64,000 bases of DNA from Argyresthia goedartella (GCA_949825045.1 OX463814.1:33436383-33500382), one strand, 5' to 3'. Counted from the first letter of the stretch, positions 1 to 12,540 are shown. Program-made: numbers and translations. Notes: a model not told the origin generated them from the letters alone.

Positions 1-419
1 TAACAGTTCTGTCAGTCGCATGTGTGAGCTGAGCGATAGTGTAGACGAAGCGCCGGGTTAATATTAGAGGGTTGAATTGGGGATTATCTGCGAAGCTGCG
101 AAATCCGCTACAGCTATGGTAGTTATGGCCATTAAACGTGGTATTATTATAATGTTATAGAGTAGAATTGAAAATGTATGCAGCGTATGGGTTTTTGTAG
201 TCAGAGGTTTTTTCGACATTTGGCCGATTCCTGTCATTACATTTGTAGGAAGAACATCGGTTGAATTTACTGGGTTTACACCTACTTGTAGTAAGTACTA
301 GTAATTAATAACCACTTTATGGTAACTGTTGCTTAAATAATATATGGTTCTATCGAACAACTTTATCTCTGGAAAAACAGTCTCTTATCTACATTTATAG
401 TGGCAAATATCGCTCATCA

Positions 420-960
420 AGTTCAAGTTCAAAGATTTTTATTCATAATGGCACAAAAAATTAACTTTTGACGAACATGATTGACTTAATGAACGTCATA
501 ACATAATCAAGCAAGCATAATAACATTAAATAGATGCCTAATTATTAGTATACAATATATAGGGTGCAATGAACTAATTTAATGCCAGATTTCGGTTTCT
601 TGTAAAAAGTCATTAATTTTGTAGTAGGCCTTTGTGTACAAAGTGTGCTTTATATATTTTCTGAATCGAGCTTCAGTTCAGTTTTGTATTTCTTGCGGAA
701 TTTTATTGTAGAAGCGTATACAGTGTCCCATAAAATAACTACTAACTTTTGTGAGTCTGAACATTTTAAAAGAAAGCGTTTATTTCTAGTTTCCACATTG
801 TAGTAGCTATAAATGGTTTCAAAGCTACTGATATTTTTCCTCACATACATTATATTTTCGTAGATATATTGACTTGCAACTGTTAGGATGTTGATTCCTT
901 TGAAGAAATCTCTCAGAGACTCTCTATCAGAGACGCTCTATTTATAGTCACGTTATAAAA
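420..960 (-). mobile_element. CR1-like LINE, 3' end fragment (copy C)
   Basis: On the minus strand the conceptual translation matches the last part of the LINE reverse transcriptase seen in copies A and B at 49-52 kb. Shared short motifs include ILTVASQ, ENIMYVRKN and a C-terminal lysine/tyrosine-rich segment before the stop at 579-581. The longest open piece is 650-850; at least two frameshifts (near 660 and near 905) break the frame. Downstream of the stop is a short 3' UTR ending in a TTGAACT-type tandem tail at about 425-440, the same tail architecture as copy A but a different unit. The divergence marks it as an older or different subfamily. The 5' side is lost at about 960. Not functional. 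Confidence 0.75.
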
Positions 961-1410
961 GTCCAGGGTTTTTATCCAAAACTAATGAATAATAACCTGC
1001 GGACTTCGTAATAATTCCAAGCACATCTACAGCAATCACGCGACACCCAAATTCATCACAACACCTCGTTAACATTGCACCTAAACCCCCTGCCTAATCC
1101 ACCTCGCGGCAAAACTCCAGCCAAGTTGTCACAATAAATTGGCAGGTTTTGTCATTGTGCTAATCGGCTGTACGGATTAAACTTGTTGTGCGGCGGCTAT
1201 TACTCACGGAAGTGGCTTCGCTGGAAAGTTTTGCGACGAGCGCGCTGAAATATGACGACGCTGGTCGCTCGCAGTTTAGCCGCTTTTATCAATCGTTTAA
1301 TCCTTTTTCGGAGTTTTTTGGTGCTGAAATTTATGTTTTTGGATGTCGTATAAAATCTGTACCGCCTGGGTAAGACATGGTAGTCATTACTTACCTTTAT
1401 ATCTATATAA
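961..1410. other. no gene recognised
   Basis: A+T-rich sequence without a convincing ORF, RNA gene or repeat boundary. The short open frames on both strands at 1188-1436 overlap each other and have no recognisable protein character. Confidence 0.5.
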
Positions 1411-1500
1411 GAGCTCCGTGGTCTAATGGGTTTCACGCTTGCTTCTCACACAGGAGATGCAGGTTCGATTCCTGACCATGTACCAATGAGATAATTAATT
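1411..1500 (+). repeat. tRNA-derived SINE, head part (family S3)
   Basis: Contains a pol III-like A box (TGGTCTAATGGG, about 1419-1430) and a perfect B box (GGTTCGATTCC, 1462-1472) about 40 bp apart, as in a tRNA-derived SINE head. The same head recurs at 9514 and 19271, so it is a dispersed repeat and not a tRNA gene; no cloverleaf with an acceptor stem is formed. The body after about 1500 does not match the copy at 9514. Confidence 0.75.
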
Positions 1501-1545
1501 TGTCTTAAGTACATTATATGGATGTTCTAACGGTGAAAAAAATCG

Positions 1546-1690
1546 TGAGGAAACCTTCATTACTCCATAACTGCGGCGATGGGCTAGCCCCTGTCACGCA
1601 AAATGGAGTATTTAATAACTGGTTCAAAGTGGGCACTATTGTGCCCCTACCACCCCGTAAGGGAAAAGGAGTAACTCTATGTTATGATTC
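1546..1690 (+). repeat. dispersed repeat with GGGCTAGCCC palindrome
   Basis: Has a core of the form GCGGCGATGGGCTAGCCC followed by TGTCACGCAAAATGGAGTA. The same stretch appears in reverse complement at about 19050-19175, partly at 32805-32850, and inside both LTRs of the Ty3/gypsy element (about 39812-39845 and 46861-46894). An ACTCCAT/ATGGAGT pair flanks the core and could form a stem. Confidence 0.6.
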
Positions 1691-2595
1691 TTACCTTTAT
1701 ACCACCTTAGGATGATTAGCGCTCCTAACCACTCTTATGTAGAACTCATGCCTTTGCACCTGTTGTTTGTTGGGAAGTTTATGATATTGTGTTTGTAACA
1801 TTATTAAAATCCTGAGAATCAGCTCTAAAGATGGCATTAATATCTTTTCAATTAAGTACTAACTATGATACAAAGTGGCACATTTCGAACGTTCAGAAGG
1901 CGAAATCAGAAACTATGAGAGATAAAAGTTATTGGTGTGAGGAACCATGACATACATTTTGATGAAAAGCAAAACTGCATCATTACATTTTCAACTATTT
2001 TGGTAGCTGGGAATCGAACTCGCCTATTCAGAAAAAATATACTCTTTATTACATTTTTCGATAGTGTTGCTATTAAGGATCAATTTCTGGGAAGTAATGT
2101 CACATGGCAAAACAAAGGAAAATGTCTACTTTCTAAAAAAAGGCATTTGAAACTGGTTAGAACGCAAATTAATACTTTCCAAATGTTTGCAATGTTATAT
2201 TCTTATCAGCAACACTATCGAATACAAAAATACAACAATACAGAATGATTATATGTTCAATAAAAGTTTTGCTTTCGAATGATGCAGTTTTGCTTTTTAT
2301 CAAAATCGATGTCATTGTTCATAACAATAAAAACTTCTATCTTCAATAGTTTCCAATTACACCCTACTGACCATTTCAAATGGGCCCCATTCACTTTGGG
2401 TTACAGAAATATGTACGTAACAATCCATTAGGTATATTAAAATGAGTCTTCAGTCTTCACTTTTTTTTAAACTAGTCTAGATATTCTCTGAAACAGTTTA
2501 AAGACTTGAAAATAATAACACTAATATCACCACACATTACGTGCAATCGAAGAGTATACATACTAAACAACATTAGCAATCCCTATAGCTTGACT
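1691..2595. other. no gene recognised
   Basis: A+T-rich. The 103-codon plus-strand frame at 1937-2248 has low-complexity composition and no motif I recognise; I regard it as chance. Confidence 0.5.
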
Positions 2596-2599
2596 CTTA

Positions 2600-2705
2600 G
2601 GCCAGTATTAATAAACCGCGCTCAGCTCTGAGAGCTATCTCTGAGAAAGACTTTATATTGCGAAACGATCATTGTGACAAAGCTGAGCTGAGATCGGTAA
2701 TACTC
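2600..2705. repeat. possible foldback/MITE-like repeat
   Basis: The left part (AGTATTAATAAACCGCGCTC followed by AGCTCTGAG) and the right part (AAGCTGAGCTGAGATCGG then TAATACT) are imperfect inverted repeats, about 100 bp end to end. This suggests a small foldback element. No target duplication is obvious. Confidence 0.3.
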
Positions 2706-2709
2706 GGTC

Positions 2710-3750
2710 TTCAGTATCGACTGTACATTACTCTTCAAGCCAAAATCAAGGAAGTAAGTCTTTCTTAGACCTTATTTCCTTGAATCTCAGCTACACCGTG
2801 GTGTATGCGTGCACAATACCAATAAAAGGGACACACTATACCAACTGTTACTAGCCTACGTTTGTCACAAGGGCTTTCTGGATGTCTTTTAGACACGAAG
2901 TATTGAACTGGCAATATGTATAAAGCGTAGGAAATTATTCATCGACACCTGACGAGGGAAACTGAAAATGTAAGGATGACGAAATTACATGGCTGGTTTT
3001 AGTAGTGTTCAAACTGTGCTATGTAAAGATAACAGAGAAAAGGTCATTGTAATATTCCCCTCGTAAAAATAACAGAGAAAGGATAATTGCAATATACCTC
3101 TCGTCTGGCGTTGACGTGGATACGCGACGGATATTTTCAAAGGCATGGCTTAGTAATAGAGTCGAAATCCATTAAATAATTAAAACAATGTTTGACATCT
3201 GATCAGGCTATTATTAGCCTTTATTTTAACTGAATCTCATTTCCATGTGCAATCGATACACAAATCGATAGGTAAAAAGTGTATCTAATCAAAGTTGCAA
3301 AGAATTTTATCAGCTTGCCTGTATGTTGTACAATAAAATTACCTATGACGCGTCGTTTTCGAGATGTAAACAAAAATACAAAATTAGGACCTTCATTGTA
3401 CCCTCCCCATTAGGGCTCACCTCAGGGGAGTAAGGTCGTTAAGTAGGTTCGTCTCCACACGAATTTTCGATGCCAAATTTTCTGCTTTCGACTTTTCCAT
3501 CCAGACCTTCTTTTTGAGCGCCCATTTCCTAAGAACACTTCCATATCGTAATGTAACATCCAATTTCATTATCGCCACTAAACGTCAGACGGAACAATAG
3601 GAAATCGTATATGGCCACGAGCGTGCGAACCAAGACGTCGGTGACGCGAATTGCATGTCGGAAGAGGGGAGGTTTTGGTTGTTGGAAATGAGGGTTCTCA
3701 CGAAAAATCTCCTCAATGATCTCTGTGGGCGTAGTGGCTTACTAGTCAGA
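2710..3750. other. no gene recognised
   Basis: No ORF, RNA or clear repeat. Two related short direct repeats containing TAACAGAGAAA(A/G)G occur at about 3029 and 3067. Otherwise unremarkable. Confidence 0.45.
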
Positions 3751-3751
3751 A

Positions 3752-3969
3752 CCCGGGTCTGTTTTCATTACTGGCTGAGGCACAAAAACCTTGGATTTAG
3801 ATTTATAGAAATAGAAGATATATATTTATGTTTCCGACGTTGGTGTTTCTGGTTCTGTTGCCCGGGTCTGTTTTCATTACTGGCTGAGGCACAAAAACCT
3901 TGGATTTAGATTTATAGAAATAGAAGATATATATTTATGTTTCCGACGTTGGTGTTTCTGGTTCTGTTG
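3752..3969 (+). repeat. tandem duplication, 109-bp unit x2
   Basis: Unit 1 is 3752-3860 and unit 2 is 3861-3969, each starting CCCGGGTCTG and ending TTCTGGTTCTGTTG. The two units look essentially identical by eye, implying a recent duplication. A short plus-strand frame runs across it but has no recognisable product. Confidence 0.9.
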
Positions 3970-4652
3970 CTACAGGCAGACAATTTTTACAAATAGTAGT
4001 CGCAAAAAAGTTTAAACTACTCATTGTTAACGTCCACACCTTTTGTCTATCAGTCATGACATGTCGAACATCATATTTCCCAAAAGGACAACAACTGTTT
4101 ACCGACCGGTCAGTTTTCGATGTCCGCCTCAGATAAGTGTGGGTGCGATCCATCATTGCATTAGGGGTCGCAATATTTATTGATTTTTACCAATTTTCAC
4201 CCGCCTGCCTGCGTCGCGTCGAGCGGAATGCACGTTGTTTGTCGTTTCTGAAAATAAAAGCAAAAAGCTGCCAGTATTGACTCGTGCGGTTTGGGTTTGA
4301 TATTTGACGTAGAAACTATTTGCCGGGCGTATTTTGTATAGATTAAGCTCACTTTTCACTATGGGTTGTAATATATACATCTCAATATATAATATAAATA
4401 TCGCTGGACAAACTTCATTAATTAAAATACATATTTCATTATAGTATGTAACACAATGTTAACAGCCTTATAGTTAGAGTAAGGCTGGTCTGATGCCACG
4501 ATTTCTAAATTACATCTTAAGGTGTAATAAATATCACATGAGATATCTATATCCCATAGTAAAAAGTGAGGTTTAATGTTTTTGATCACTTTCTATCTTC
4601 TGTTAGTGTCTCTCATCGGTAGAACAATCTCAATCACCTCATTATTCTCAAA

Positions 4653-5122
4653 CTCCAAACCAAACCTATCTATAGGTATATTTTATAAGATTACCTTAAA
4701 CTTTAGTATGCGGAAATGGATTATAAAACACTACCCATACGTCTAACTAATCCAACTACAAATAAACCACTTGCAAATTCATTAAGCTCAGCTGGCGTTA
4801 GATGGTTCTAGAATGTAATTTTCTATGAAAATGTATGTCAAACTACAACGCAGGGGCTGCGAAGACGGTTGAAAACAAAATGTTCTCCAAACCAAACCTA
4901 TCTATAGGTATATTTTATAAGATTACCTTAAACATTAAACATTAGTATGCGGAAATGTATTATAAAACACTACCCATACGTCTAACTAATCCAACTACAA
5001 ATAAACCACTCGCAAATTCATTAAGCTCAGCTGGCGTTAGATGGTTCTAGAATGTAATTGTCTATGGAAATGTATGTCAAACTACAACGCAGGGGCTGCG
5101 AAGACGGTTGAAAACAAAATGT
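4653..5122 (+). repeat. tandem duplication, about 232-bp unit x2
   Basis: Unit 1 is 4653-4884 and unit 2 is 4885-5122, both starting CTCCAAACCAAACC and ending GGTTGAAAACAAAATGTT. The second unit has a small insertion (an extra CATTAAA-type repeat near 4935) and a handful of substitutions. No coding content. Confidence 0.9.
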
Positions 5123-5403
5123 TGATTTGCATGTGCAAATAGGAGTCTAGTGAAATCCAAACAGCAATTTGGCAAACAATGGCGACTCAGCTGTGTCACT
5201 GAGGCGGGGGATAAGAATTACTACCATAATTCCTTGCTGTTGTCAGCAGAAACCGCATCTGAATGACATATCTACATACATACTATCCATAACATATTTT
5301 TTGCGGCAATGGTTGCCTACCTTTAAATAAGAGGAGACTGATGTTGTAAGATCTATAGCTTTCTGAAAAACTGACATTATGAAGGATATTTGCAAACTTT
5401 AAT

Positions 5404-5645
5404 CAAATCAAATAAAAAAAAAATAATACTGTAGATATTTACATATACTTAGCAGTAATTATCTGACTCTTCTCTACATTGGACCGCTGTGGGAGCTGAA
5501 GGTCGAAGAAACTCCGACCGATTTATAGAAATTGGTTGTTGATTTTTAGAAATTGTATTTGTAGTACGATATTAATTTTTATAAATAACAAGCAGGAATA
5601 AATAATTACAAAATCATTAACAGCTAGTTCTGTATTGAGTAAGAG
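5404..5645 (-). mobile_element. CR1-like LINE 3' UTR fragment
   Basis: In reverse complement this matches the 3' UTR of LINE copies A and B: a GCTGTTAA-like start, TTTATTCCTGCTT, the 'CCACAG...GGTCCAATGTAGAGAAG' segment and the terminal TATATGTAAATATCTACAGTA. It is 5'-truncated before the ORF2 stop and diverged, including a small substitution block at about 5500-5520. Confidence 0.75.
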
Positions 5646-6034
5646 ATGATTTGACTCATTCATTTATAAACATTCAGTCACCAACCCAATACATTTCAAA
5701 AGTATCAGGATAAATGTTGAGAGATACCGAATCTAGCTACTGGCTCATCTGTTAATCTGCTGTTAAATGCGTTTAGAATAGTCCGTTTGCTTACAAAATT
5801 CTCAATCCCACTATTCTACCTCTGGACACCTGGCGTCATCATATGATGACCTTTTCCCGTGATAGGTCGTGAATTTCATTACCACGGCATGAGGTATAAA
5901 ATCACGATGCCTCATAACCAGGTCAAGGTCTAGTCAAGGTAAGAAACAATATTTGAGAAACATTATTTGCGTGTCACGACTGACATTTGGTTTAAGATAT
6001 TTAATTTCAGTTTCAAGTGAGTTCAACTCCTGTC

Positions 6035-6203
6035 GACCTCTACAGTGCTGCAGTCGAGGCTGTGCTTCCCAAGCGAGAGGTCCCGGGTTCAAATTCCGGC
6101 TGAGGAGGAAGAAAAAAAATCCCCGGGCCTGTGATGTTAACATGTTTGTGACGTCGCTGTTTCTGGCTCTCACGACACAGGGTATCCTAGTGAGGGGCTA
6201 GAA
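6035..6203 (+). repeat. tRNA-derived SINE (family S2)
   Basis: B-box-like GGTTCAAATTCC at 6088-6099, preceded by a CCAAGCGAGAGGTCCC tRNA-like arm and followed by a body ending CACGACACAGGGTATCCTAG. The same body appears at 19450-19600 (minus) and 62975-63170 (plus). These are dispersed SINE copies, not tRNA genes. Confidence 0.7.
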
Positions 6204-8250
6204 TCAATGTATATGCGTGTACGTAAATGTTTATGATTATATTAATGTTTAACCTTAAATAGGTAAACCAATGATATACGTACACAACTTAATAACTAGT
6301 TATTTGTTAATATATTTACATGAGGAGATGTGTAAGATGTTCAATATAATTGATGTAAAAGCTTAGTGGATTTGGATGTATCCAAATAACATGTTAATAA
6401 ATGTGGTATCACATATAGACTTTGTCACCTGGACTGGACTGGGCTTATGATATCCGTATTTTTATTTGCATATATATATATTTAAAATAACAATCCACAA
6501 AGTCTACGCAAATGAAATCGCGGGCAGTAGCATGTTGGAAATACCCGTTTTTCTGCAATCCCATTTCCATCCGCAACACTATAGAGTTAAAAGCAAACTG
6601 CGAATAGCACCCTTTTGTGATACACAACATCGCAAAACCAAACGTTACGAGTACAAATCAAAAGGAAGCCCTGTACGACGATATGTCATTATCAACCGAA
6701 CGCCGAAAACATAAAAATGTCATGTGCATAATGCACACAATAAATATTATTCCCAATAGATGCAGCACTCCCTGTTTAGTTTCTCTCTAGAGATGTAGGT
6801 CACCATGTTATCTGTCTTTTAATATAAGAATTATTCCATTTAATATCCTACACTCCCACGTTTAAAGTCTATTATTCGCTGCCGAATTCAACAATAGAAC
6901 ACCATTCAAAAGTATACTCTACAGTAGACGGATGAGAGTTAAGAATTGATTTGATTTTATCGTAGAAAAATTTCCTCCGTGAGTGATTTGTGCAATCGCG
7001 TTTAGCATTGGGGAATCTAATGGTCGAGACATGCGCCTGTCTTGCCATGTACATAAGTGCATTTAATTTATAGCCCTTATAACCCTTATAAGAAAGGGTT
7101 CAGGATTAGCCATTGTCAACATTATCTTAAATATTTTATGCTCAATGAAGTCGCTTTTATTTAGCGAGGCTATAAATTTTGCCACAGGTTTAGATAACGC
7201 ATGTGGTGGCTTTCACTTACCCTTTTTTGCGGAAAAGATATCATAAATCAGTTCAATGTTCTGAGCGTTTGTGAATATCTAATTAATGGCTTTCAAAATT
7301 TAATAAGTAAATTCACATGTCATTGTATAATTTAACAAAAAATCTTTAATTACGTATTTTGTAACAGAAAGCCGGTGTTTTTGTAAACTGCTGTTGCTTT
7401 TCTCGTTGCACTTTCTACTCATGTCAAAGCAGGATTAAATGCTTCCCTCTTCAATAATTGAAAGCAATGATGAATAAACAGGACTGGACAATTAAAACTT
7501 GTACAGCGTACAACTTTACTGTGTATTTAGATAAAATTTCCCAGTCTGATCCTAGATAAGATCGATTCTTCTAATGGCATAACTTCACCCTCAATTCTTC
7601 GGCCTCACTCGCCATGATCCAAAGGCCATCCACCCCAGGGTACATAGTGCTGTTTACACAGTAACCTACATTATGGCCGTATGAGGGATGGCATCATTAA
7701 TGATGAACCTAGTGTGTGTGGAAACATGGTAGGCTTGTTTGCAAAAACGATGACTATCTAACTAAAATTAAATAAATGCATAGTGGTAACTTCATATCTT
7801 GACAACGATATTTAAAAAATAGACAGTGTTTCAATTACCTCTATCTAAATAACAGCAGAATTTGGCTTTTGGATTGTTTTGCTTAAGGAAGTGGGAACCA
7901 TCTGCTGCGTGAAATGAATACTTCTCAACCAGCAGGAAGAATTTCATTAGGTTAGCAAACATACAAAAATCGATGCTCCTTATATAACTCTGGCCTCTTT
8001 CCTCTTGCCCTCTTTCACTATATATTTTCTACATTTTACGTTATATCTGAACTACCTATACATTACACTGATAAAAGTAACTAAAACCTTCCATACCATA
8101 AGGCTTGTTCCTCGTGTCTTGCCAAGGATTGCTAGTAGAAATCTCTCTTTAGAGATAAGCTTGCCTTTGCCTAAAATATTTCTTGTAATTTCTGTAACTT
8201 TATATTTTCTATGAATATTAATATGAAAAAATAATTTCCGTTTCTCTCGT
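6204..8250. other. no gene recognised; scattered old repeat traces
   Basis: No ORF of interest. At 8100-8170 there is a GCTAGTAGAAATCTCTCTTTAG segment that recurs in variant form at about 12541-12605 (minus) and 53040-53090, probably the 3' end of another old retroelement. The remainder is unassigned A+T-rich sequence. Confidence 0.4.
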
Positions 8251-8252
8251 TA

Positions 8253-8880
8253 GTGTCCTAACAATAGACTACCTGCTTATATATTTATTTTTGTCTTACG
8301 CCAAGTAATAACAACATAATATATATATGCGAACAATTCAAATGAACACCAAAATATATTTTTTCTACCCAAAATGGGTAAATGGTAATGGTACAATGAG
8401 TAAATGATCACCAAAAATTGCAAAAAATATCAGGGCAAAATACTGCGGTAGCTTGGGTGAAGGGTAAAGGGGGTGAGCGAAGCGAAGCCCCCTTTATTCT
8501 TCGTGTTAGGTTTAACATGTAAATACAACGAAAAATACTTAACTCGGAAGTGTCCTAACAATGGACTAGGTACCTGCTTATATATTTATTTTTGTCTTAC
8601 GCCAAGTAATAAAAACATAATTTATGTATGAGAACAATTAAAATTAAAACCAAAATATTTTTTCCAATATATAATTTAGCCAATATATTATTGGGTAAAT
8701 TCTACCCAAAATGGGTAAAAGTTACCCACAATGGGTAAATGATCACCAAAAGTTGTAGAAAATATAAGGGCAAAATACTGCGGTAGTTTAGGTGAAGGGT
8801 AAAGGGGGTGAGCGAAGCGAAGCCCCCTTTATCCTTCGTGTATGTTTGAACATGTAAGAACAACAAAAAATACTTAAAAC
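8253..8880 (+). repeat. direct duplication of about 297-bp MITE-containing unit
   Basis: Both units start GTGTCCTAACAAT(A/G)GACTA (8253 and 8550) and end in an AAAAATACTTAA-like stretch (about 8546 and 8880). Each contains TACCCAAAATGGGTAAA, then a GGTAG(C/T)TT(G/A)GGTGAAGGGTAAA segment and a GAGCGAAGCGAAGCCCCC core. The units differ by many substitutions, so the duplication is old or the two copies inserted independently. Confidence 0.65.
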
Positions 8881-9018
8881 ATAAACTTAAGAACACAAAA
8901 AAAAAAAAAAAAAGTTAGGTAACCATTTATCCAAACACAATTTGGTGATCGTTTACTAATTCTGGCGGTCGTTTTGAATTTATTGGTAGTAAAATATGCG
9001 CGTTTTTGGTGATCGTTT
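8738..9018 (+). mobile_element. MITE with AATGATCACCAAAA-type termini
   Basis: Starts AATGATCACCAAAA and ends TTTTTGGTGATCGTTT, an imperfect terminal inverted repeat of about 15 bp. The interior holds the TGCGGTAG...GAGCGAAGCGAAGCCCCC core shared with the elements at 34365, 36662 and 53871, and a long A-run at 8898-8914. No ORF; it would depend on an unseen transposase. Confidence 0.65.
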
Positions 9019-9513
9019 AAACATAAGCCTTTATGTATTTCCACTTTCTCAAAAGTAAACCCTTGAATTTCAACCATGGAAGAACACAGGAGACATGTTT
9101 TGGGGGTCCGATTCCCAACAACCCTCCGTGCCTGCGAATGCATTGAAGACATCACCTCATCAAATCCGTATTGCAGACGCGCCGACGAAATTTGACTAAA
9201 TCTATAAGCTTTTAGCAATTACGAACTGTCAAAACTTGGACCGTGTACAAACAGTGGAGGTGATATAACTTGGTATAGATTACAAGGATCAATTCAAGAC
9301 TGCCTTTAATGATTCTGGTTATATTTAAATATCAGTTTTCATATATACATGTAAGGTTGGTTGGTCATGGTCGTATAGTTTCCAAGAAGAGTGAAAAAAC
9401 TAGAGATCTCCATTAGTTACGATTTTGCATAATTACATGTTTCGCTTCTTCAAAGTTCATGTCTTTGTATAAGCTCGCGGTTTTAGGAAGCCAAAAAAAC
9501 AACTTTTGTTTTA

Positions 9514-9769
9514 GAAGCTCCGTGGTCTAATGGGTTTCACCTTGCTTCTCACACAGGAGATGCAGGTTCGATTCCTGACCATTTTCAAATGAGATAAAAA
9601 AAGCTGTAGGTCCCGGTAATTATCGCCACGTGGTAGTGGTCGTAATGCTCCTCCACCAACCCTGCACTGAGCCAGCGTGGTGGAGTATGGCTTAATCTTA
9701 CTCGTATCCGAGTAAAGGCCTGTGTCCCTCGGTGGGGACATCAATGGGCTACATTTATTATTATTATTG
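9514..9769 (+). repeat. tRNA-derived SINE, near full length (family S3)
   Basis: Head with GTGGTCTAATGGGTTTCAC and a GGTTCGATTCC B box (9565-9575), a body containing GAGCCAGCGTGGTGGAGTAT and CCTCGGTGGGGACAT, and an ATT-repeat tail at about 9757-9769. The 3' half matches 17501-17805. Confidence 0.75.
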
Positions 9770-9789
9770 TTTCATATCCTTGAAGATAC

Positions 9790-12530
9790 TTCCCCTACCC
9801 ATGTTCCATGAGGACCGGGGATAACTCTTGGAAAATAGATGATACAGCAATTCGTTCGCGGAACTGAGGTTTTATTCTAAACCACGTTCGGAATACAAGA
9901 AAACCCTAGCCCTCTCCAATTTCAATATCTGATTGAGTCCGTGCCGATCTATTGTTGGGCTCCCAACTGAGTGGCCGGAACTACGTTCACTAGCATCGCC
10001 GTAGAGTAGGCGGGCACATAGCTTTTCAATTCGCCCAATACGTGCGTATTCCATTCAAATTTTTACCCTCAGAGCATCGGGACGGCCACGAGTGCTCTGA
10101 CGACCATTGAGTGCAATTTGACGATGCCACTGTGGTCTGCGCCATTCAAACCCAATAGGATTGTCCACGACAATAGCACGGAATAATGGAATCAAATCCT
10201 AAATCCATTCGGTCTCCGGCCTTGTTTTCAAAATTCAACATAGATCGCAAGCCAGCTCGTTGTTTCCGCTTTGCAACTCCCCATCATTATTACTCGTTCC
10301 TGAAATCCTCCAGCAATGCAGTAACGGTGCTAAGCTCGATAGATGGGAGTCGTCCCCTCCACGGAAAGTTTCCAACGACATAACCGCTTGCAATTGATAT
10401 GCCCCAAGAGTAGGCCCATTGTAAAGAAAGGAAAATCCCGATCCGAAAATCTTAGGAGAGTTAGGAGCGTCGGAACCCCTTACATCAGTATGCGGACCTC
10501 GTGCCCCCCGGTGTCGGTTACCCCCCTCCTTGCCCCTCTGCGGTAAACTCCTTCGGTAATTTGACTTTGTTGTTATAACTCAGTTTTAGTTGTTTGTCGC
10601 AGTCGGCAGATTTATTAGTTTCCTGAAACATGCTGAGCGCTGCGCGGCGTCGGCGCTAGATGTACAAGAACGTTGCAACAACTTTGTCGTTTCGTTTCAG
10701 AAACTGTATGGCAGTTTTGCTGGTGACGCTTTCACAACGTACATGGGAATAGGCTATTATTTTCGGTCGGGAAAATTTACGGGTTTTGCCAAGTACAACT
10801 TTATTTTTAAAAATAAAATATTTTTATGAATGCAGTCATTATACCAATGCCTTTGAGGAGGTCCTCAACTTCTTGAATTATCTTCAAATGAAATCAACAT
10901 AATTACATTACATCAATCATATTATTTAAAGTTACCAGACGAAGCTTAGAGCCAAGCTTTATGCAGTTAAATTAATATTGCCTTTCAACTTCTTAACATA
11001 AAACGTCGTGAAACTCAATTATAATATAACCTGAAGAGTCAGAGAATTTAAGAATTCACCAATAAATATAATCACCATTAATCAATTTTCCTTCCCAAAT
11101 AAAGTTACCAATCAATCTACTCCTCCTTAGGTAATAATATTAGTAGGACATTCGATCCCTTCATTTAATTTACATAAAAGTCCAACTATTGTTCGTTTTT
11201 CTATGAAGAGGGATTATCCACCCTTGCAGAACTCCCATGGGCATAAATCCCATTGTAAACCATCAAGTATATGGGTCAATGTATAAGAGGAGCTTCGAAT
11301 CGATATACGTTATAGAAAAAAATGTATTGGTCTTTGTGGAGTAGGGTGCTCGTACTGCTCATGGACAGAAAGGGTCAGCAATTTTGTCATGAGCGTGACC
11401 CAAAGTGGCTTTGAGTTTGATGAAAAAATGTTAATAATATATCAGATATGTTGCAGTATTAATAATCTAATATCTGGGCAGTACTTTTGCAAAGTTACTG
11501 AAGAAAGGTTGAGTCCTTTTCACAGATTGTTTCATGATTGTATGTCTTGTTGCGGACAAAAATTGTCCAGTATATAGACAATTTGTCAGGATCTACGTTT
11601 TTTTTACCTACTTCACAAACGTTCACGTTTACAAAGGGGTTTTTTTCTGACTGCTAATTAAAAAATGAAATAGTTCTGAAAGTTGTGACAGATGGCGTAG
11701 GTTCGACATGGATTTAATTTATAGGTCTGTGATAAATTAATAACCAAAGAGGTTTTACTTGTTCAACTGCTTGAAACCGCATTAGAATCATACAGGGGTA
11801 GCCAAGCGGCTCACGGACGGATTCACGACACGTCATCATCACGCTTGTGTTAAAATGTATATGTGTAAATTATACCATTCTAAAATGCTTGAACTTTTAG
11901 TCATATCGACGTTCATTACTGGAGAAAACTTGAGTACAACTTTTTTTGAGAATTTAACGGCCCAAGAAGGATGATTATTTCTTCCGTGATTACCGTTGAT
12001 TTCGCACGGGATTTCGGTTTGAAAACCAAAGTCAGTCGAGGAAAGAAGTCACAAAGGTTCGAAAGAATAACCAGGGTCGACGTTACCAAAGAGTTTGAGT
12101 TAAATAGTCGGGATAATCACTATATATGATTGCCACAGATAGCCACTGGAACTTCTCAATACTATGTATCCTACAGGTAGCGATATGAGTACTTTATTAC
12201 GGTGGCAAAGTAATGTATGCTCGTCATAAATCATATGCTGAAGCAGAGGTGATGATGCCGTACCAGAAATACCTTTCAACAGTACATCAAGGTCGGCCAG
12301 GACCTGTTTATGGGATCCTAAAAAAATCTGAGGACAGCGGAAATCAATGATAGATATACTTTGTAACAAACAGGCTTTAATAAGTTGGTTTTATCTTGTT
12401 TTACTTTTTGTTTAAGTTATTTACTTCTCTATACAAATTAATGTTCCTAATATTGTACATATTTTGTTGGAATTTAAAGGATTTATCAACTCATACCACC
12501 CTAATATAAAGTTATAATCCCACATTCTTA
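9790..12530. other. no gene recognised
   Basis: A 2.7-kb stretch without a recognisable gene. Part of it (about 9870-10560) is less A+T-rich and carries several overlapping 60-67-codon frames on both strands, none with a recognisable domain. A short AGTCGAGGAAAGAAG segment at about 12030 also occurs at 52950, suggesting another old repeat. Confidence 0.4.
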
Positions 12531-12540
12531 TGCCTATCAA

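Noticed and set aside
8874..9218. 114-codon minus-strand ORF
   Set aside because: It crosses a MITE end and a poly-A tract (long Phe run when translated); low complexity.
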